Assembly (NCBI GenBank): GCA_900552645.1
Contig: USAN01000003.1
Coordinates: forward strand, 62,001-126,000
Reading direction: 5' to 3'
Source of the DNA: an uncultured Bacteroides sp.
GTDB taxonomy: Bacteria > Bacteroidota > Bacteroidia > Bacteroidales > Bacteroidaceae
DNA: 64,000 nt
Shown: in pieces, positions 8,218 to 17,603 of the stretch
Numbering within the stretch: position 1 is the first letter of the stretch
How the letters are laid out: every line of letters begins with the position of its first letter
The notes under the pieces: generated by a model
Seen by the model: the letters and a program-made list of their open reading frames with translations, nothing else
What the model was told of the DNA's origin: nothing
The model's database searches: none
Program-made: the position numbers and the translations under genes

Positions 8218-9399
8218 ATGACCAATTTATTATATATAGGTAATAACAAAGATTTTTTGCCAAGACTTGGAAAGGTGGAAGATTTGCAAATGATATATGC
8301 CGTGAATTATCAGGATGCTATCTTCATTTGTCTTAATCTTAAAGTCCATCAAAATATTATAATATTATTTGAGCAGGGAGAATTGAGCAATGATATAAGT
8401 AGTATTATTTCATTTCGCAAGAAATTTCATCAAGCATATATAATATTAATTACCGACAAGCTCTCAGAAGAAGAGCGTAAAGCTTATTTAAAAAGTGGTA
8501 TTAATGACACAATATCTTCATTAATAACCAAAGATAATTTCTTACACAAACTAAATCTTATAAAAAAACGCCAGGAGCTACTTTATGCCAACATAAAGAA
8601 AGAGAGAGAAAAAGAGCGGGAAAAAGAGAAACAAAAGAAATTTATACTCCCTCTCTGGAAACGTATATTTGATTTAGTTTTTGCTACACTAAATTTAATA
8701 GTCCTATCTCCGGTCTTTATTCTTACAGTTATACTTATAAGACTTGAAAGTAAAGGTCCTATAATATATAAGGCCAAAAGAGTAGGATCTAACTATACAA
8801 TATTTGATTTTTACAAATTCCGTTCCATGTATCTTGATGCCGACAAAAGACTAAAGGAAATGGAAGATTTAAATCAATATGCTCAACAGACAGATAACAA
8901 GAATGAACATGAACTATCTTTAGATGACTTAAGCGACTTTAAGTTCGATGACAATGGTGCTTTATTGATATCAGACGATTTTATAATTCCTGAAAAAGAC
9001 ATAAACAATAAAAATCAGTCGAATAAAAAATCACCATTTGTAAAGATAAACAATGATCCCCGTGTTACTAAAGTTGGCAAGATTATAAGAAAACTAAGCA
9101 TAGATGAATTGCCTCAACTAATAAATATCATAAAAGGAGACATGTCATTAGTGGGCAATCGTCCATTACCATTATACGAAGCAGAAATGCTTACAGACGA
9201 TGATAGTATAGATCGTTTTCTAGCTCCTGCCGGACTTACAGGGCTGTGGCAAGTAGAAAAGAGAGGAGATTCAGGTAGCATGTCGGCCACAGAAAGAAAA
9301 AAACTTGATTTAAAATATGCCAAAGAATTCTCTTTATGGTTGGATATAAAAATACTTTTTAAAACATTTACAGCATTCATTCAACGGGGAGAAGTTTAA
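8218..9399 (+). CDS. Initiating sugar-phosphate transferase with degenerate receiver-like N-terminus
   Basis: 393 residues. The C-terminal half is the bacterial sugar transferase domain (WcaJ/WbaP/PglC type), which loads a sugar-1-phosphate onto undecaprenyl phosphate: a membrane helix near residues 150-175, then KRVGSNYTIFDFYKFRSM, RKLSIDELPQLINIIKGDMS, LVGNRPLP and AGLTGLWQVEKRG. An acidic insert of about 80 residues splits the domain after RSM. Residues 1-117 look like a receiver fold without its acidic pair and phosphoacceptor Asp (the strand reads IIILFEQ), followed by a charged Lys/Glu/Arg linker. Directly after a genuine CheY-like gene, this suggests regulated initiation. The sugar is not predictable; the domain call is firm and the receiver resemblance is moderate. 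Confidence 0.85.
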   Translation: MTNLLYIGNNKDFLPRLGKVEDLQMIYAVNYQDAIFICLNLKVHQNIIILFEQGELSNDISSIISFRKKFHQAYIILITDKLSEEERKAYLKSGINDTISSLITKDNFLHKLNLIKKRQELLYANIKKEREKEREKEKQKKFILPLWKRIFDLVFATLNLIVLSPVFILTVILIRLESKGPIIYKAKRVGSNYTIFDFYKFRSMYLDADKRLKEMEDLNQYAQQTDNKNEHELSLDDLSDFKFDDNGALLISDDFIIPEKDINNKNQSNKKSPFVKINNDPRVTKVGKIIRKLSIDELPQLINIIKGDMSLVGNRPLPLYEAEMLTDDDSIDRFLAPAGLTGLWQVEKRGDSGSMSATERKKLDLKYAKEFSLWLDIKILFKTFTAFIQRGEV

Positions 9400-9423
9400 T
9401 TTTTTTATAAAAAACATCTATTT

Positions 9424-10209
9424 ATGAAAGATGCAAAGATATATGTCATTGTTCTATTATGTTTATTTATGGAGGTAGACTGCTTTTCACAGAGAAACAG
9501 TAAAAAGGAATACATCCAAACAGACACAATAAATACAGAAGCACTACCTTCACAAACTACCATAAATCTGGAAACTCTGGAGTTGCCTCCATTAAGCGTA
9601 TTATATTCCAATGCAGCAAAAAATCCAAGTGTAGCAATTCTCGAAAAAGAAAAACAGCTCCAAAAAAGACTGCTATCAAAAGAAAAGAAGAATTGGCTCA
9701 GTTTTTTCAGTGCCCGAGCATCTATAGCTCATGGAGTTACTGATAATTACGGTACGCAAACAGATCAGCTTACGCCTATATTCTACCAATATACAGGCAT
9801 AGAACAAACTTACTGGAATGTAGGAGGAAATGTAAATATACCAATAGAATCATTACTTGACATAAGCGGAAAAGTAAAACGACAGAAAATAGCAGTCGAA
9901 AAAGCAGAGCTGGCAAAAGAACAGGCTTATGATTTATTAAAACAGCAAATAGCAACTCTTTATGTGTCTATACAGTCCAATATAGAAATTCTGAAACGCT
10001 CTTCTGAATATATGGCATTATATAAAGGCGCATCTGCCACAGCCGAACAGGAATACAGAAACAGGCGCACTACTTTAACTGAGGTGGCAGAGACTAAGAA
10101 AAAGGAATATGAAGCACATGTAGGATTTGAAAATATGCGTGCTACCATTCAAGAGCAACTGTTAGTACTTGAGATTATATCAAAAACCGAACTTTTTCCT
10201 ACAAAATAG
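9424..10209 (+). CDS. Short TolC-like outer-membrane efflux family protein
   Basis: A 261-residue exported protein: hydrophobic signal segment (residues 5-16, cleavage probably near CFSQ), then a TolC/OEP-like body with NPSVAILEKEKQLQKRLL and the helical pair KVKRQKIAVEKAELAKEQAY with LKQQIATLYVSIQSNIEIL. Classical TolC proteins have about 420-480 residues and two such repeats; this has roughly one. It sits 6 bp before the Wzz-like gene, where related loci usually carry a polysaccharide export protein. It may serve as the outer-membrane or periplasmic part of EPS export, but no pore function can be read from sequence. Confidence 0.72.
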   Translation: MKDAKIYVIVLLCLFMEVDCFSQRNSKKEYIQTDTINTEALPSQTTINLETLELPPLSVLYSNAAKNPSVAILEKEKQLQKRLLSKEKKNWLSFFSARASIAHGVTDNYGTQTDQLTPIFYQYTGIEQTYWNVGGNVNIPIESLLDISGKVKRQKIAVEKAELAKEQAYDLLKQQIATLYVSIQSNIEILKRSSEYMALYKGASATAEQEYRNRRTTLTEVAETKKKEYEAHVGFENMRATIQEQLLVLEIISKTELFPTK

Positions 10210-10215
10210 ATATAT

Positions 10216-12375
10216 ATGGAATTTTTAAGATATATAATAAGATTCTTTTATAGAATAAGATGGTGGATGATTATAGTGCCATTGTGTGCCGGAATCATTA
10301 CTTGGATATTTACAAGAAATGTAGAGAAAAACTACGATGTAAAGACAACTATCTACACTGGTATAATTACGGGATATAATGTAGATGCATCCGATAGCAG
10401 AAATGCTAAAGTTCACCTAAGTAATCTTATCAATATAATCACTACAGAGCGCACGCTCAAGGCAGTTTCATTAAAGTTACTTACAAGATGTCTTATTTAC
10501 GGCGACCCTGAGCGCAATACAAGCTACATAACAGCCGAACATTTTAAACTTCTAGATCAAGGGTTACCTCGCGAACTTCGCCCATTAATAGACAAACAGG
10601 ATGAAGAGAAAACTTACAATAACCTTATGGCATACGAGCGTCCGTCCGTAAACAATTATATATATCAATTGCTTAATTACAAACATCCATATTTCAGTAT
10701 AGCATCATTGAGTGAAAAGATAAAGGTGGCTCAACTTGGTAACAGCGATATGATTGAAATAGGATATAGCGCAAACGATCCAGGCATAACTTATAATACT
10801 TTGGATATACTTAACGAAGAATTCGTTAAGCAATATCGTGACCTAAGATACGGCGAAACTAATAATGTAATAAAGTTCTTCCGCGAGGAATTATCTCGTT
10901 TGGGTACTCAATTAACTTCTGCCGAAGATTCACTTATAGAATATAATATAAAAAATCGTATAATTAACTATGCCGAACAAACAAAGCAGGTAACAATGAT
11001 GGATGCCGGCCAACAAACTATGGAAAATAGTCTTCTTATAAACAATTCAACTTCAAATGCTCTTATAAACTTCTATGAAAAGAAGTTGGGCAGTCTTGCA
11101 AACGTTATACGTACGAACAATAAATTCATTGATAAGTTACAGCAAATTTCTTCACTAAATAGCAATATATCAGTTAAAGAAGCTGTAACTAATCATGAAG
11201 AAAGAGACGAAGTAACAAAAGATAAGAAAAAGCTAGATGAAGCAGAAAAGAGTATAAATGATATAGCCAAGCAGTTAAGTGAGGAAGCTGCATCAACAAA
11301 TAACATTTCATATGAAACTTTGGTAGACCAATGGTTAGAGCAGGTGGTATTAAAAGAGAAAACTCAAGCAGAAATGGAAGCCCAGAATGTAATGCGCCAA
11401 AAACTTGATGAAGATTTTCTATACTACTCTCCTATCGGAGCAACCCTTAATCGTAAAGAGAGAAATATAGGATTTGTCGAGAACAATTATATATCTATAA
11501 TGGGAGCGCTTAATCAAGCTATACTTCGACAAAAAAATCTGGAAATGACAGCTGCTACCCTAAAAGTAATGAATCCTCCTTTATTCCCTTTAAATTCATC
11601 ATCCAGCAACAATCAAATGATTATATTGTCGGTTATGTTGGGAGCATTATTATTTATCGTAGGCTATTTTCTTATTATAGAGATTCTAGATCATACATTA
11701 CGCGACAAAATACGTGCTCATAGGCTCACCACTGCAGATATTATAGGAGCTTATCCTAAAAAAAGTTCCTTACGATACAGACGATACAATAAGGCTATAG
11801 AAAATATGGCTATAAAACAGTTAAGTTCGTCAATACTTCCATATCTTAATGGAAAGAAAATGCGCATCGTAAATATATTAAGTACCGAACATAAGGATGG
11901 TAAAACTCACGTAAGCAAAGATTTGGAAAGCTATTGGAATAGCATAGGAATAAATGTACGCCGTATAGTTCACGACGAAGACTTCTTAAGTGAAGATGTT
12001 TCGTTTGTCCAAGCAAGTTCAGTTCGTAACATCTGTCCCGATATAGAAGAAGATGATGAAATAATAATAGTAGAATATCCCATACTTAAAAACAATCCAT
12101 TTCCTGCATCGTTGCTAAACGAAGCAGCTATAAATATATTAGTAGTAAGGGCTAACAGAACATGGAAAGATATTGATCAGCTGACTTATAACCGTTTGCT
12201 CGACAAAAAGGATCCTGCTACACCATTATTCCTGTTCCTTACTCAGGCAGACAGAAGTGCAGTAGAGGACTTTACCGGCCAATTACCTCCATATACATAT
12301 TTTAGTAATTTGGAATATCGTATATCACAATTAGGATTGACATCAACAGATTATTCTAGAACAGAGAATGAATAA
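10216..12375 (+). CDS. Wzz-like polysaccharide co-polymerase with degenerate BY-kinase-like tail
   Basis: 719 residues. A first membrane helix (residues 13-35), a long periplasmic region rich in coiled coil, and a second helix (about 470-490) preceded by a Pro-rich segment match the chain-length determinant fold that sets EPS length with Wzy. The cytoplasmic tail resembles the P-loop domain of tyrosine autokinases, but the Walker A site is reduced to HKDGKTHVSK, the following strand reads IIIVEYP where an active kinase would have an Asp, and no tyrosine cluster ends the protein. It is probably a pseudokinase or nucleotide-binding remnant. The gene overlaps the next by 8 bp. Confidence 0.85.
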   Translation: MEFLRYIIRFFYRIRWWMIIVPLCAGIITWIFTRNVEKNYDVKTTIYTGIITGYNVDASDSRNAKVHLSNLINIITTERTLKAVSLKLLTRCLIYGDPERNTSYITAEHFKLLDQGLPRELRPLIDKQDEEKTYNNLMAYERPSVNNYIYQLLNYKHPYFSIASLSEKIKVAQLGNSDMIEIGYSANDPGITYNTLDILNEEFVKQYRDLRYGETNNVIKFFREELSRLGTQLTSAEDSLIEYNIKNRIINYAEQTKQVTMMDAGQQTMENSLLINNSTSNALINFYEKKLGSLANVIRTNNKFIDKLQQISSLNSNISVKEAVTNHEERDEVTKDKKKLDEAEKSINDIAKQLSEEAASTNNISYETLVDQWLEQVVLKEKTQAEMEAQNVMRQKLDEDFLYYSPIGATLNRKERNIGFVENNYISIMGALNQAILRQKNLEMTAATLKVMNPPLFPLNSSSSNNQMIILSVMLGALLFIVGYFLIIEILDHTLRDKIRAHRLTTADIIGAYPKKSSLRYRRYNKAIENMAIKQLSSSILPYLNGKKMRIVNILSTEHKDGKTHVSKDLESYWNSIGINVRRIVHDEDFLSEDVSFVQASSVRNICPDIEEDDEIIIVEYPILKNNPFPASLLNEAAINILVVRANRTWKDIDQLTYNRLLDKKDPATPLFLFLTQADRSAVEDFTGQLPPYTYFSNLEYRISQLGLTSTDYSRTENE

Positions 12376-13831
12376 CACAATTGTAAATGAAATATCTCAA
12401 CGTTCAGCTAGATTTCTAATTATATCATTAGGAGTAATTGCATGCATTTACATAAGTCTTATATATGATGTTAAGTTAGGTTTCGGTATAGCTTTAATTC
12501 CAATTGTTTTATTAGCTATATCTTTTGGAGTAGCAAAAACCTCCGTATCGTTAACATTTCTATATGTAGTTAATTATTTTATTATGGGATTAGGAAGATA
12601 TATCAATATACCTATTCCAATAACCAATATCTTCGATTTAATATTTGCAATTATATTCACATTCATTATAATCAGACAAATATATCGTCAAGATAATTTT
12701 AATAAGATACTGAATATATATACCGTATTAACATTTATATGGATGCTTTACTGCATTATAAATCTTGGCAATGATGTTACAGGCGAAATAAACTTTGAAG
12801 CATGGCTACGTGCAGTACGTCCATTAGCGATATATCCTTTCTTAACCTGCATCGTTATATCAATAAGTTGCAAACATTACTCCTTTATTCAGTACTTTCT
12901 TATTTTACTGGCTGTTCTTACCATATTAGGAGCCTTGAAAGGTATATGGCAAAAAAGACATGGATTTGACAGTGCAGAATATTTATGGGTTACTACTCGC
13001 GGAGCAAGCACCCATCTTATATATTCAGGAATAAGATATTTCTCTTTCTTTACCGATGCGGCAAATTTTGGTTGCAGCATGGGTTTTTCATGTATTGTAT
13101 TATCATTATCATCAATTTTTATTAAGAATAAAATCATAAAGATTCTTTTCCTATTTGCTTCAGCTCTTGCAGTCTACGGATTATTGATTGCCGGTACGCG
13201 TGCCGCATTAGCTGTTCCATTTGCAGGGTTGGCACTTTTTACAATCTTGGCAAAAAATTGGAAATTAACTACAGCATCAGCTATCTGTTTTATAATACTT
13301 ATATTTATACTAAAATTTACGACCATAGGTAACAACAATCAGTATGTTCGAAGAATGAGAACTGCATTCGACATAGAAGATGCCTCTTTTCAAGTACGTT
13401 TAGAAAATCAAAAAGCATTAAAAGCATATATGTCCGAAGTCCCTTTTGGAATTGGAATAAGCGGTGTAGGAGATATCTTATCTACAAAAAATAAATTCTA
13501 TTTTGTATCTATATGCGCTCCAGATTCCGATCTTGTAAATATTTGGATTAGAACAGGAGTAGTTGGATTAACAATATATTTAATAATTCAATTTTTCATT
13601 TATTCAATAGGAAGTTATATTTTACTGTTCAAAATAAAGAATCCTGAAATAAGAGGACCTTTAACTGCAATGTTATGCGGATGCGCAGGACTACTTGTAG
13701 CATCGTATGCAAACATGATAAATTTTCAGTTCCCAAATGGATTAATGGTATATACATGCCTTACATTAGTATTCATAGGACCGTATTTAGATAAACAATA
13801 TACACTTGAACATGAGAAATCAGGAAATTGA
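12368..13831 (+). CDS. O-antigen ligase/polymerase-like membrane protein (Wzy candidate)
   Basis: 487 residues with about 10-12 hydrophobic segments and a large loop containing GTRAALAVPFAGL and later GIGISGVGD, as in the Wzy_C/O-antigen ligase family. In this operon it is the probable EPS polymerase acting in the periplasmic leaflet. It overlaps the Wzz-like gene at its start (8 bp) and the next GT gene at its end (26 bp), showing tight coupling. A ligase role is possible, but a Wzz partner directly upstream favours polymerase. Confidence 0.8.
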   Translation: MNNTIVNEISQRSARFLIISLGVIACIYISLIYDVKLGFGIALIPIVLLAISFGVAKTSVSLTFLYVVNYFIMGLGRYINIPIPITNIFDLIFAIIFTFIIIRQIYRQDNFNKILNIYTVLTFIWMLYCIINLGNDVTGEINFEAWLRAVRPLAIYPFLTCIVISISCKHYSFIQYFLILLAVLTILGALKGIWQKRHGFDSAEYLWVTTRGASTHLIYSGIRYFSFFTDAANFGCSMGFSCIVLSLSSIFIKNKIIKILFLFASALAVYGLLIAGTRAALAVPFAGLALFTILAKNWKLTTASAICFIILIFILKFTTIGNNNQYVRRMRTAFDIEDASFQVRLENQKALKAYMSEVPFGIGISGVGDILSTKNKFYFVSICAPDSDLVNIWIRTGVVGLTIYLIIQFFIYSIGSYILLFKIKNPEIRGPLTAMLCGCAGLLVASYANMINFQFPNGLMVYTCLTLVFIGPYLDKQYTLEHEKSGN

Positions 13832-14720
13832 TATAACAGTCATTACCGTTAACTATAATGGACTTAATGATACCTGCGAATTTCTTGATTCATGGTATAA
13901 TAATATAAAATCCTGTTCATTCGAGATTATTGTTATAGATAACGGATCTAGAAATAATGAAAGTAAATTGCTGAAAGAAAAGTATCCTGAAATCATATCC
14001 ATAAGGAGCGATAAAAACCTAGGATTTGCCGGAGCAAATAATATAGGGATAGAAAAGGCTAAAGGTAAATTCTTGTTTTTCCTAAACAATGATATAATAA
14101 TAATAGAAGATAACATTAACAAACTGATTACAAGGCTCTCATCATCCTCTTCAATTGGAGCTCTATCACCACTTATAAGAGATAACAATAATGAGCGTAC
14201 CATTCAATTTGCCGGCTTTACCAAGTTATCTTCAATTACTTTAAGGAATCATACAATAGGAGAAGGCTGTACCGATAGTTCTCTTTTCCCCTCATCTCCT
14301 ATTCCTTATCTTCATGGAGCAGCTATGCTTTGTAAGAAAGAAGCAGTAGATAAAATAGGATATATGGATACTGATTATTTTCTTTATTATGAAGAATTGG
14401 ATTGGTGTGAAAAATTTCATAAACATGGGTATGAATTATGGTATGATCCCGATTTTGAATTAATACACAAAAATAGTAGCAGTACAGGTCAGGACAGTCC
14501 GCTTAAAATATATTACCTATCAAGGAATAGATTATTATTTGCTTACAAAAATCGTAGAGGAATAGAATTATTTTTTATAATTTTATACTGTTATTTAATT
14601 GTCTTACCTAAAAATATATTAAAAGCTTTAATAAATTGGAGATTTGACGCAATAAAAGCCTACTATAAAGGAACAATAGATTTCAATAAATTAATTATGA
14701 AAAAGCGTAAAAAAATATGA
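13806..14720 (+). CDS. GT2 glycosyltransferase, rhamnosyltransferase-like
   Basis: 304 residues with a GT-A fold: ITVITVNYNGLNDT at the N-terminus, VIDNGSRN, then DKNLGFAGANNIGI, typical of WbbL-type rhamnosyltransferases, and an NND metal site in FLFFLNNDI. The YEELDWC segment carries the putative catalytic acid. A C-terminal amphipathic or hydrophobic stretch suggests membrane association. A second ATG at 13812 is an equally good start. It ends in an ATGA overlap with the next gene. Donor sugar is not known. Confidence 0.85.
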   Translation: MNMRNQEIDITVITVNYNGLNDTCEFLDSWYNNIKSCSFEIIVIDNGSRNNESKLLKEKYPEIISIRSDKNLGFAGANNIGIEKAKGKFLFFLNNDIIIIEDNINKLITRLSSSSSIGALSPLIRDNNNERTIQFAGFTKLSSITLRNHTIGEGCTDSSLFPSSPIPYLHGAAMLCKKEAVDKIGYMDTDYFLYYEELDWCEKFHKHGYELWYDPDFELIHKNSSSTGQDSPLKIYYLSRNRLLFAYKNRRGIELFFIILYCYLIVLPKNILKALINWRFDAIKAYYKGTIDFNKLIMKKRKKI

Positions 14721-15838
14721 TTATATTCGACTTCTTTGATACTATAGCATTTATTATTTGCATAACAACTGTTATATTCCTAATGGCATTTTCGCTTATG
14801 TATACATTTAAGCGCAAGGACTTCTATAAGGAAAGTAAAATAAAGCATAGATTTGCTGTGCTGGTACCTGCTTATAAAGACGACGAATACATTATACCAA
14901 CAGTGCGTTCATTAATGCGTCAGGAATATCCTTTAGATTGTTATGAAATAATAGTCATAGCAGATCATCTTCATCCCGATACAATATTACAACTATCTCA
15001 ATTACCTATAACATTAATTCAGGGAAATTTCAAGAAAAGTTCTAAAACAAAATCCTTGAAAGCAGCCACAAAAGTTCTTAATGAAAACATGTATGATATA
15101 GCCGTAATATTAAATGCTGATAATCTTACTGATACTGATTTCCTTGACAAGATTAATAATATATATTCGGCAGGTTCTACAGCTATACAAACGCATCGCG
15201 TTCGACAGGAAAGGCCTACATGCCTAGCAGTAATAGATGCAGTTTCGGACGAAATAGATAATTCCATTATACGTTGCGGCCATGTAGCTGCTGGTTTATC
15301 CTCTTCCCTTAATGGTTCAGGAATGGCATTTGACTATAGTTGGTTTAAAACCAATATTAATAAAATAAAAGACGATGAAGATGAGAAAGCACTGGAATCG
15401 TTACTATTAAAAGAACGAATTTTTATTGATTATCTGGACGACACATATACTTATGCTATAAAAGTAGGAAATCGTAATAAATTCTATAATCAGCAAACAT
15501 ATTGGATATATGCTCAATACCGTTCATTCTTTAAAAATGTAAAACATCTTCCCAATGCATTACTTAGCGGAAACTTTGATTATGCCGATCGTATTATTCA
15601 TTGGGGAATACTTTCTAAAGGATTACTTATAGGAATAATTGTTTTCTTTGGCATAATATGCATTTTCATAGAGTGGTCATTAAGCATAAAATGGTGGATT
15701 TTGTTTATTATTGTAATGTTTTCTATGGCAATGGCCATCCCTGACTATCTTGTAGATAAGAAATTCAACAAAGCAATGAAATTAAGCCCATTCATAGGAA
15801 TAAAACTACTATTCAAAATGATATTCAATATAAAATAA
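14717..15838 (+). CDS. Membrane GT2 glycosyltransferase, first of a tandem pair
   Basis: 373 residues: an N-terminal membrane helix, a GT-A domain (AVLVPAYKDDEYI, VIADHL, ILNADN as the DxD-like site) and C-terminal membrane helices, the architecture of processive or membrane-bound GT2 enzymes. The position of the usual QxxRW motif reads QQTYW, so the Arg is lost. It is clearly paralogous to the next gene (same helix pattern, SSKTKSLKAA versus SSKAKALKTA) and probably arose by tandem duplication. It begins inside the ATGA of the upstream gene. Confidence 0.82.
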   Translation: MIIFDFFDTIAFIICITTVIFLMAFSLMYTFKRKDFYKESKIKHRFAVLVPAYKDDEYIIPTVRSLMRQEYPLDCYEIIVIADHLHPDTILQLSQLPITLIQGNFKKSSKTKSLKAATKVLNENMYDIAVILNADNLTDTDFLDKINNIYSAGSTAIQTHRVRQERPTCLAVIDAVSDEIDNSIIRCGHVAAGLSSSLNGSGMAFDYSWFKTNINKIKDDEDEKALESLLLKERIFIDYLDDTYTYAIKVGNRNKFYNQQTYWIYAQYRSFFKNVKHLPNALLSGNFDYADRIIHWGILSKGLLIGIIVFFGIICIFIEWSLSIKWWILFIIVMFSMAMAIPDYLVDKKFNKAMKLSPFIGIKLLFKMIFNIK

Positions 15839-15843
15839 TAGAA

Positions 15844-17016
15844 ATGATTTACTCAATTCTTAATATTATCATGATAATATTGTATTCTTATTTATTTATA
15901 AATGCAATATATCTTCTAATATTCTCAATTTCATCATATTTCTATAAGCCATTAAAGAAGATCAGCAAATCGCATTACAACAAATTTGCCATACTTATCC
16001 CAGCATACAAAGAAGATAAAGTTATAAATGATTGTATCAATTCTGTTATTTCATCAGAGTATAATATATCTCAATATGATACTTTTGTTATATCAGATCA
16101 GATGGATATCAGCACCAATAATTATTTACGAGCTATAGGTATAAATGTAGTTGAAGTTCACTATGAGGAAAGCTCAAAAGCCAAAGCACTTAAAACGGCT
16201 ATGAAATATATAAATGATAAAGATTATGATTATGTAATAATAATAGATGCCGATAATATAATTCCTACCGACTATTTATCGAATATAAACAAATATATAA
16301 ATACAAAACCATTTAAAGCATTACAAACTCATCGCCAAGCCAAAAATATCAACAATAGCTTATCGTTGCTTGATGCAGTTATAGAAGAGACCAACAACAC
16401 TATTTTCAGACAAGGACATGCAGCATTAAATATTTCATCAGCACTGATAGGATCGGGTATGGTTTTTGAATTTAAATGGTTTAAAGATAATGTAAACAGC
16501 TTATGTAGTGCAGGCGAAGATAAAGAGCTTGAAGAAATGCTTCTAAAACAACAAATATTTATAGAATATGATAAAGATATTACCTTCAAAGATGAAAAGA
16601 CAGACAAAAAAACAAATATAAATAATCAGAGGAGAAGATGGTTATCTACACAGTTCTATATGACAATGTTGTTATTGCCTAATTTATTAACAGCCATAAA
16701 AGAGAAAAAGAGAGATTATATTTTAAAAACTATAGAATCTATAATTCTACCCAGAAGTATATTAATAGCGTTATTATCGTTAATTTCTATTATGTATTTA
16801 TTATTTAATCCCATAGACTCGATAAGATGGATTATTCTATTATTACTAATAATAATTTCTTTGTATATTGCAATCCCATCATATATGCGAAACAGCAAAC
16901 TGATAGCAGCATTGATAAACGTTCCATTTTTCATAATTATGATGATTATAAATTTATTTAGACTTAAAGGGATATCTAAAAAATTTATCCATACAGAACA
17001 CGGAGAGAGTATATGA
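15844..17016 (+). CDS. Membrane GT2 glycosyltransferase, second of a tandem pair
   Basis: 390 residues with the same layout as its upstream neighbour: N-terminal membrane helix, GT-A domain (AILIPAYKEDKVI, VIIIDADN) and C-terminal helices. Here the acceptor-site motif is intact as QRRRW, in contrast to QQTYW in the other copy. This copy is therefore more likely to be the catalytically normal one. Five bases separate the genes. It overlaps the acetyltransferase start by 4 bp. Confidence 0.84.
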   Translation: MIYSILNIIMIILYSYLFINAIYLLIFSISSYFYKPLKKISKSHYNKFAILIPAYKEDKVINDCINSVISSEYNISQYDTFVISDQMDISTNNYLRAIGINVVEVHYEESSKAKALKTAMKYINDKDYDYVIIIDADNIIPTDYLSNINKYINTKPFKALQTHRQAKNINNSLSLLDAVIEETNNTIFRQGHAALNISSALIGSGMVFEFKWFKDNVNSLCSAGEDKELEEMLLKQQIFIEYDKDITFKDEKTDKKTNINNQRRRWLSTQFYMTMLLLPNLLTAIKEKKRDYILKTIESIILPRSILIALLSLISIMYLLFNPIDSIRWIILLLLIIISLYIAIPSYMRNSKLIAALINVPFFIIMMIINLFRLKGISKKFIHTEHGESI

Positions 17017-17603
17017 ATATAAAAGAGTACATAAAGAATAATCCCAGGATAAAGAAAATTATATATAATTTTATAATGCACCCTGTAAAGACCCGGCCTA
17101 ATTGGTGGATACGTCCTTTTCTCTTTTTATTTATGAAGAGAGGTAAAGGAAGTGTGATATATAAAAGTGTAAGAAAAGATATCACCCCCTTTAATCCATT
17201 TACATTAGGCGACTATTCTGTTATAGAAGATTATTCGTGTGTAAACAATGCTGTAGGCGAAATAAGGATTGGCCCACATAGCCGTATTGGATTACATAAT
17301 ACTATTATTGGCCCTGTAACAATAGGCAACCACGTTAATATAGCCCAAGGAGTAGTTATTTCAGGCCTCAACCATACATATTCTGACCCAAATAAAAGAA
17401 TCGATGAGCAGAAAGTTAGCACCTCTCCTATTATAATTGGTAATGATGTTTGGATTGGTGCAAATGTTGTCATTGTAGCAGGAGTTAAAATTGGTAATCA
17501 TTGTGTTATTGGAGGTGGAAGTGTAGTTACCAAAGATGTTCCTGATAATAGTGTTGTTGTTGGAAATCCGGCGAAAGTAATAAAAAACAATAATACAATA
17601 TGA
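17013..17603 (+). CDS. Left-handed beta-helix (hexapeptide) acetyltransferase
   Basis: 196 residues with repeated hexapeptide turns ending in the standard GNDVWIGANVVIVAGVKIG and VVGNPAKVIK, typical of WcaF/NodL-type O-acetyltransferases that use acetyl-CoA. The probable catalytic His is in SGLNHTYSD. It may acetylate an EPS residue in the cytosol before export. It overlaps both neighbours by ATGA. Confidence 0.88.
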   Translation: MNIKEYIKNNPRIKKIIYNFIMHPVKTRPNWWIRPFLFLFMKRGKGSVIYKSVRKDITPFNPFTLGDYSVIEDYSCVNNAVGEIRIGPHSRIGLHNTIIGPVTIGNHVNIAQGVVISGLNHTYSDPNKRIDEQKVSTSPIIIGNDVWIGANVVIVAGVKIGNHCVIGGGSVVTKDVPDNSVVVGNPAKVIKNNNTI

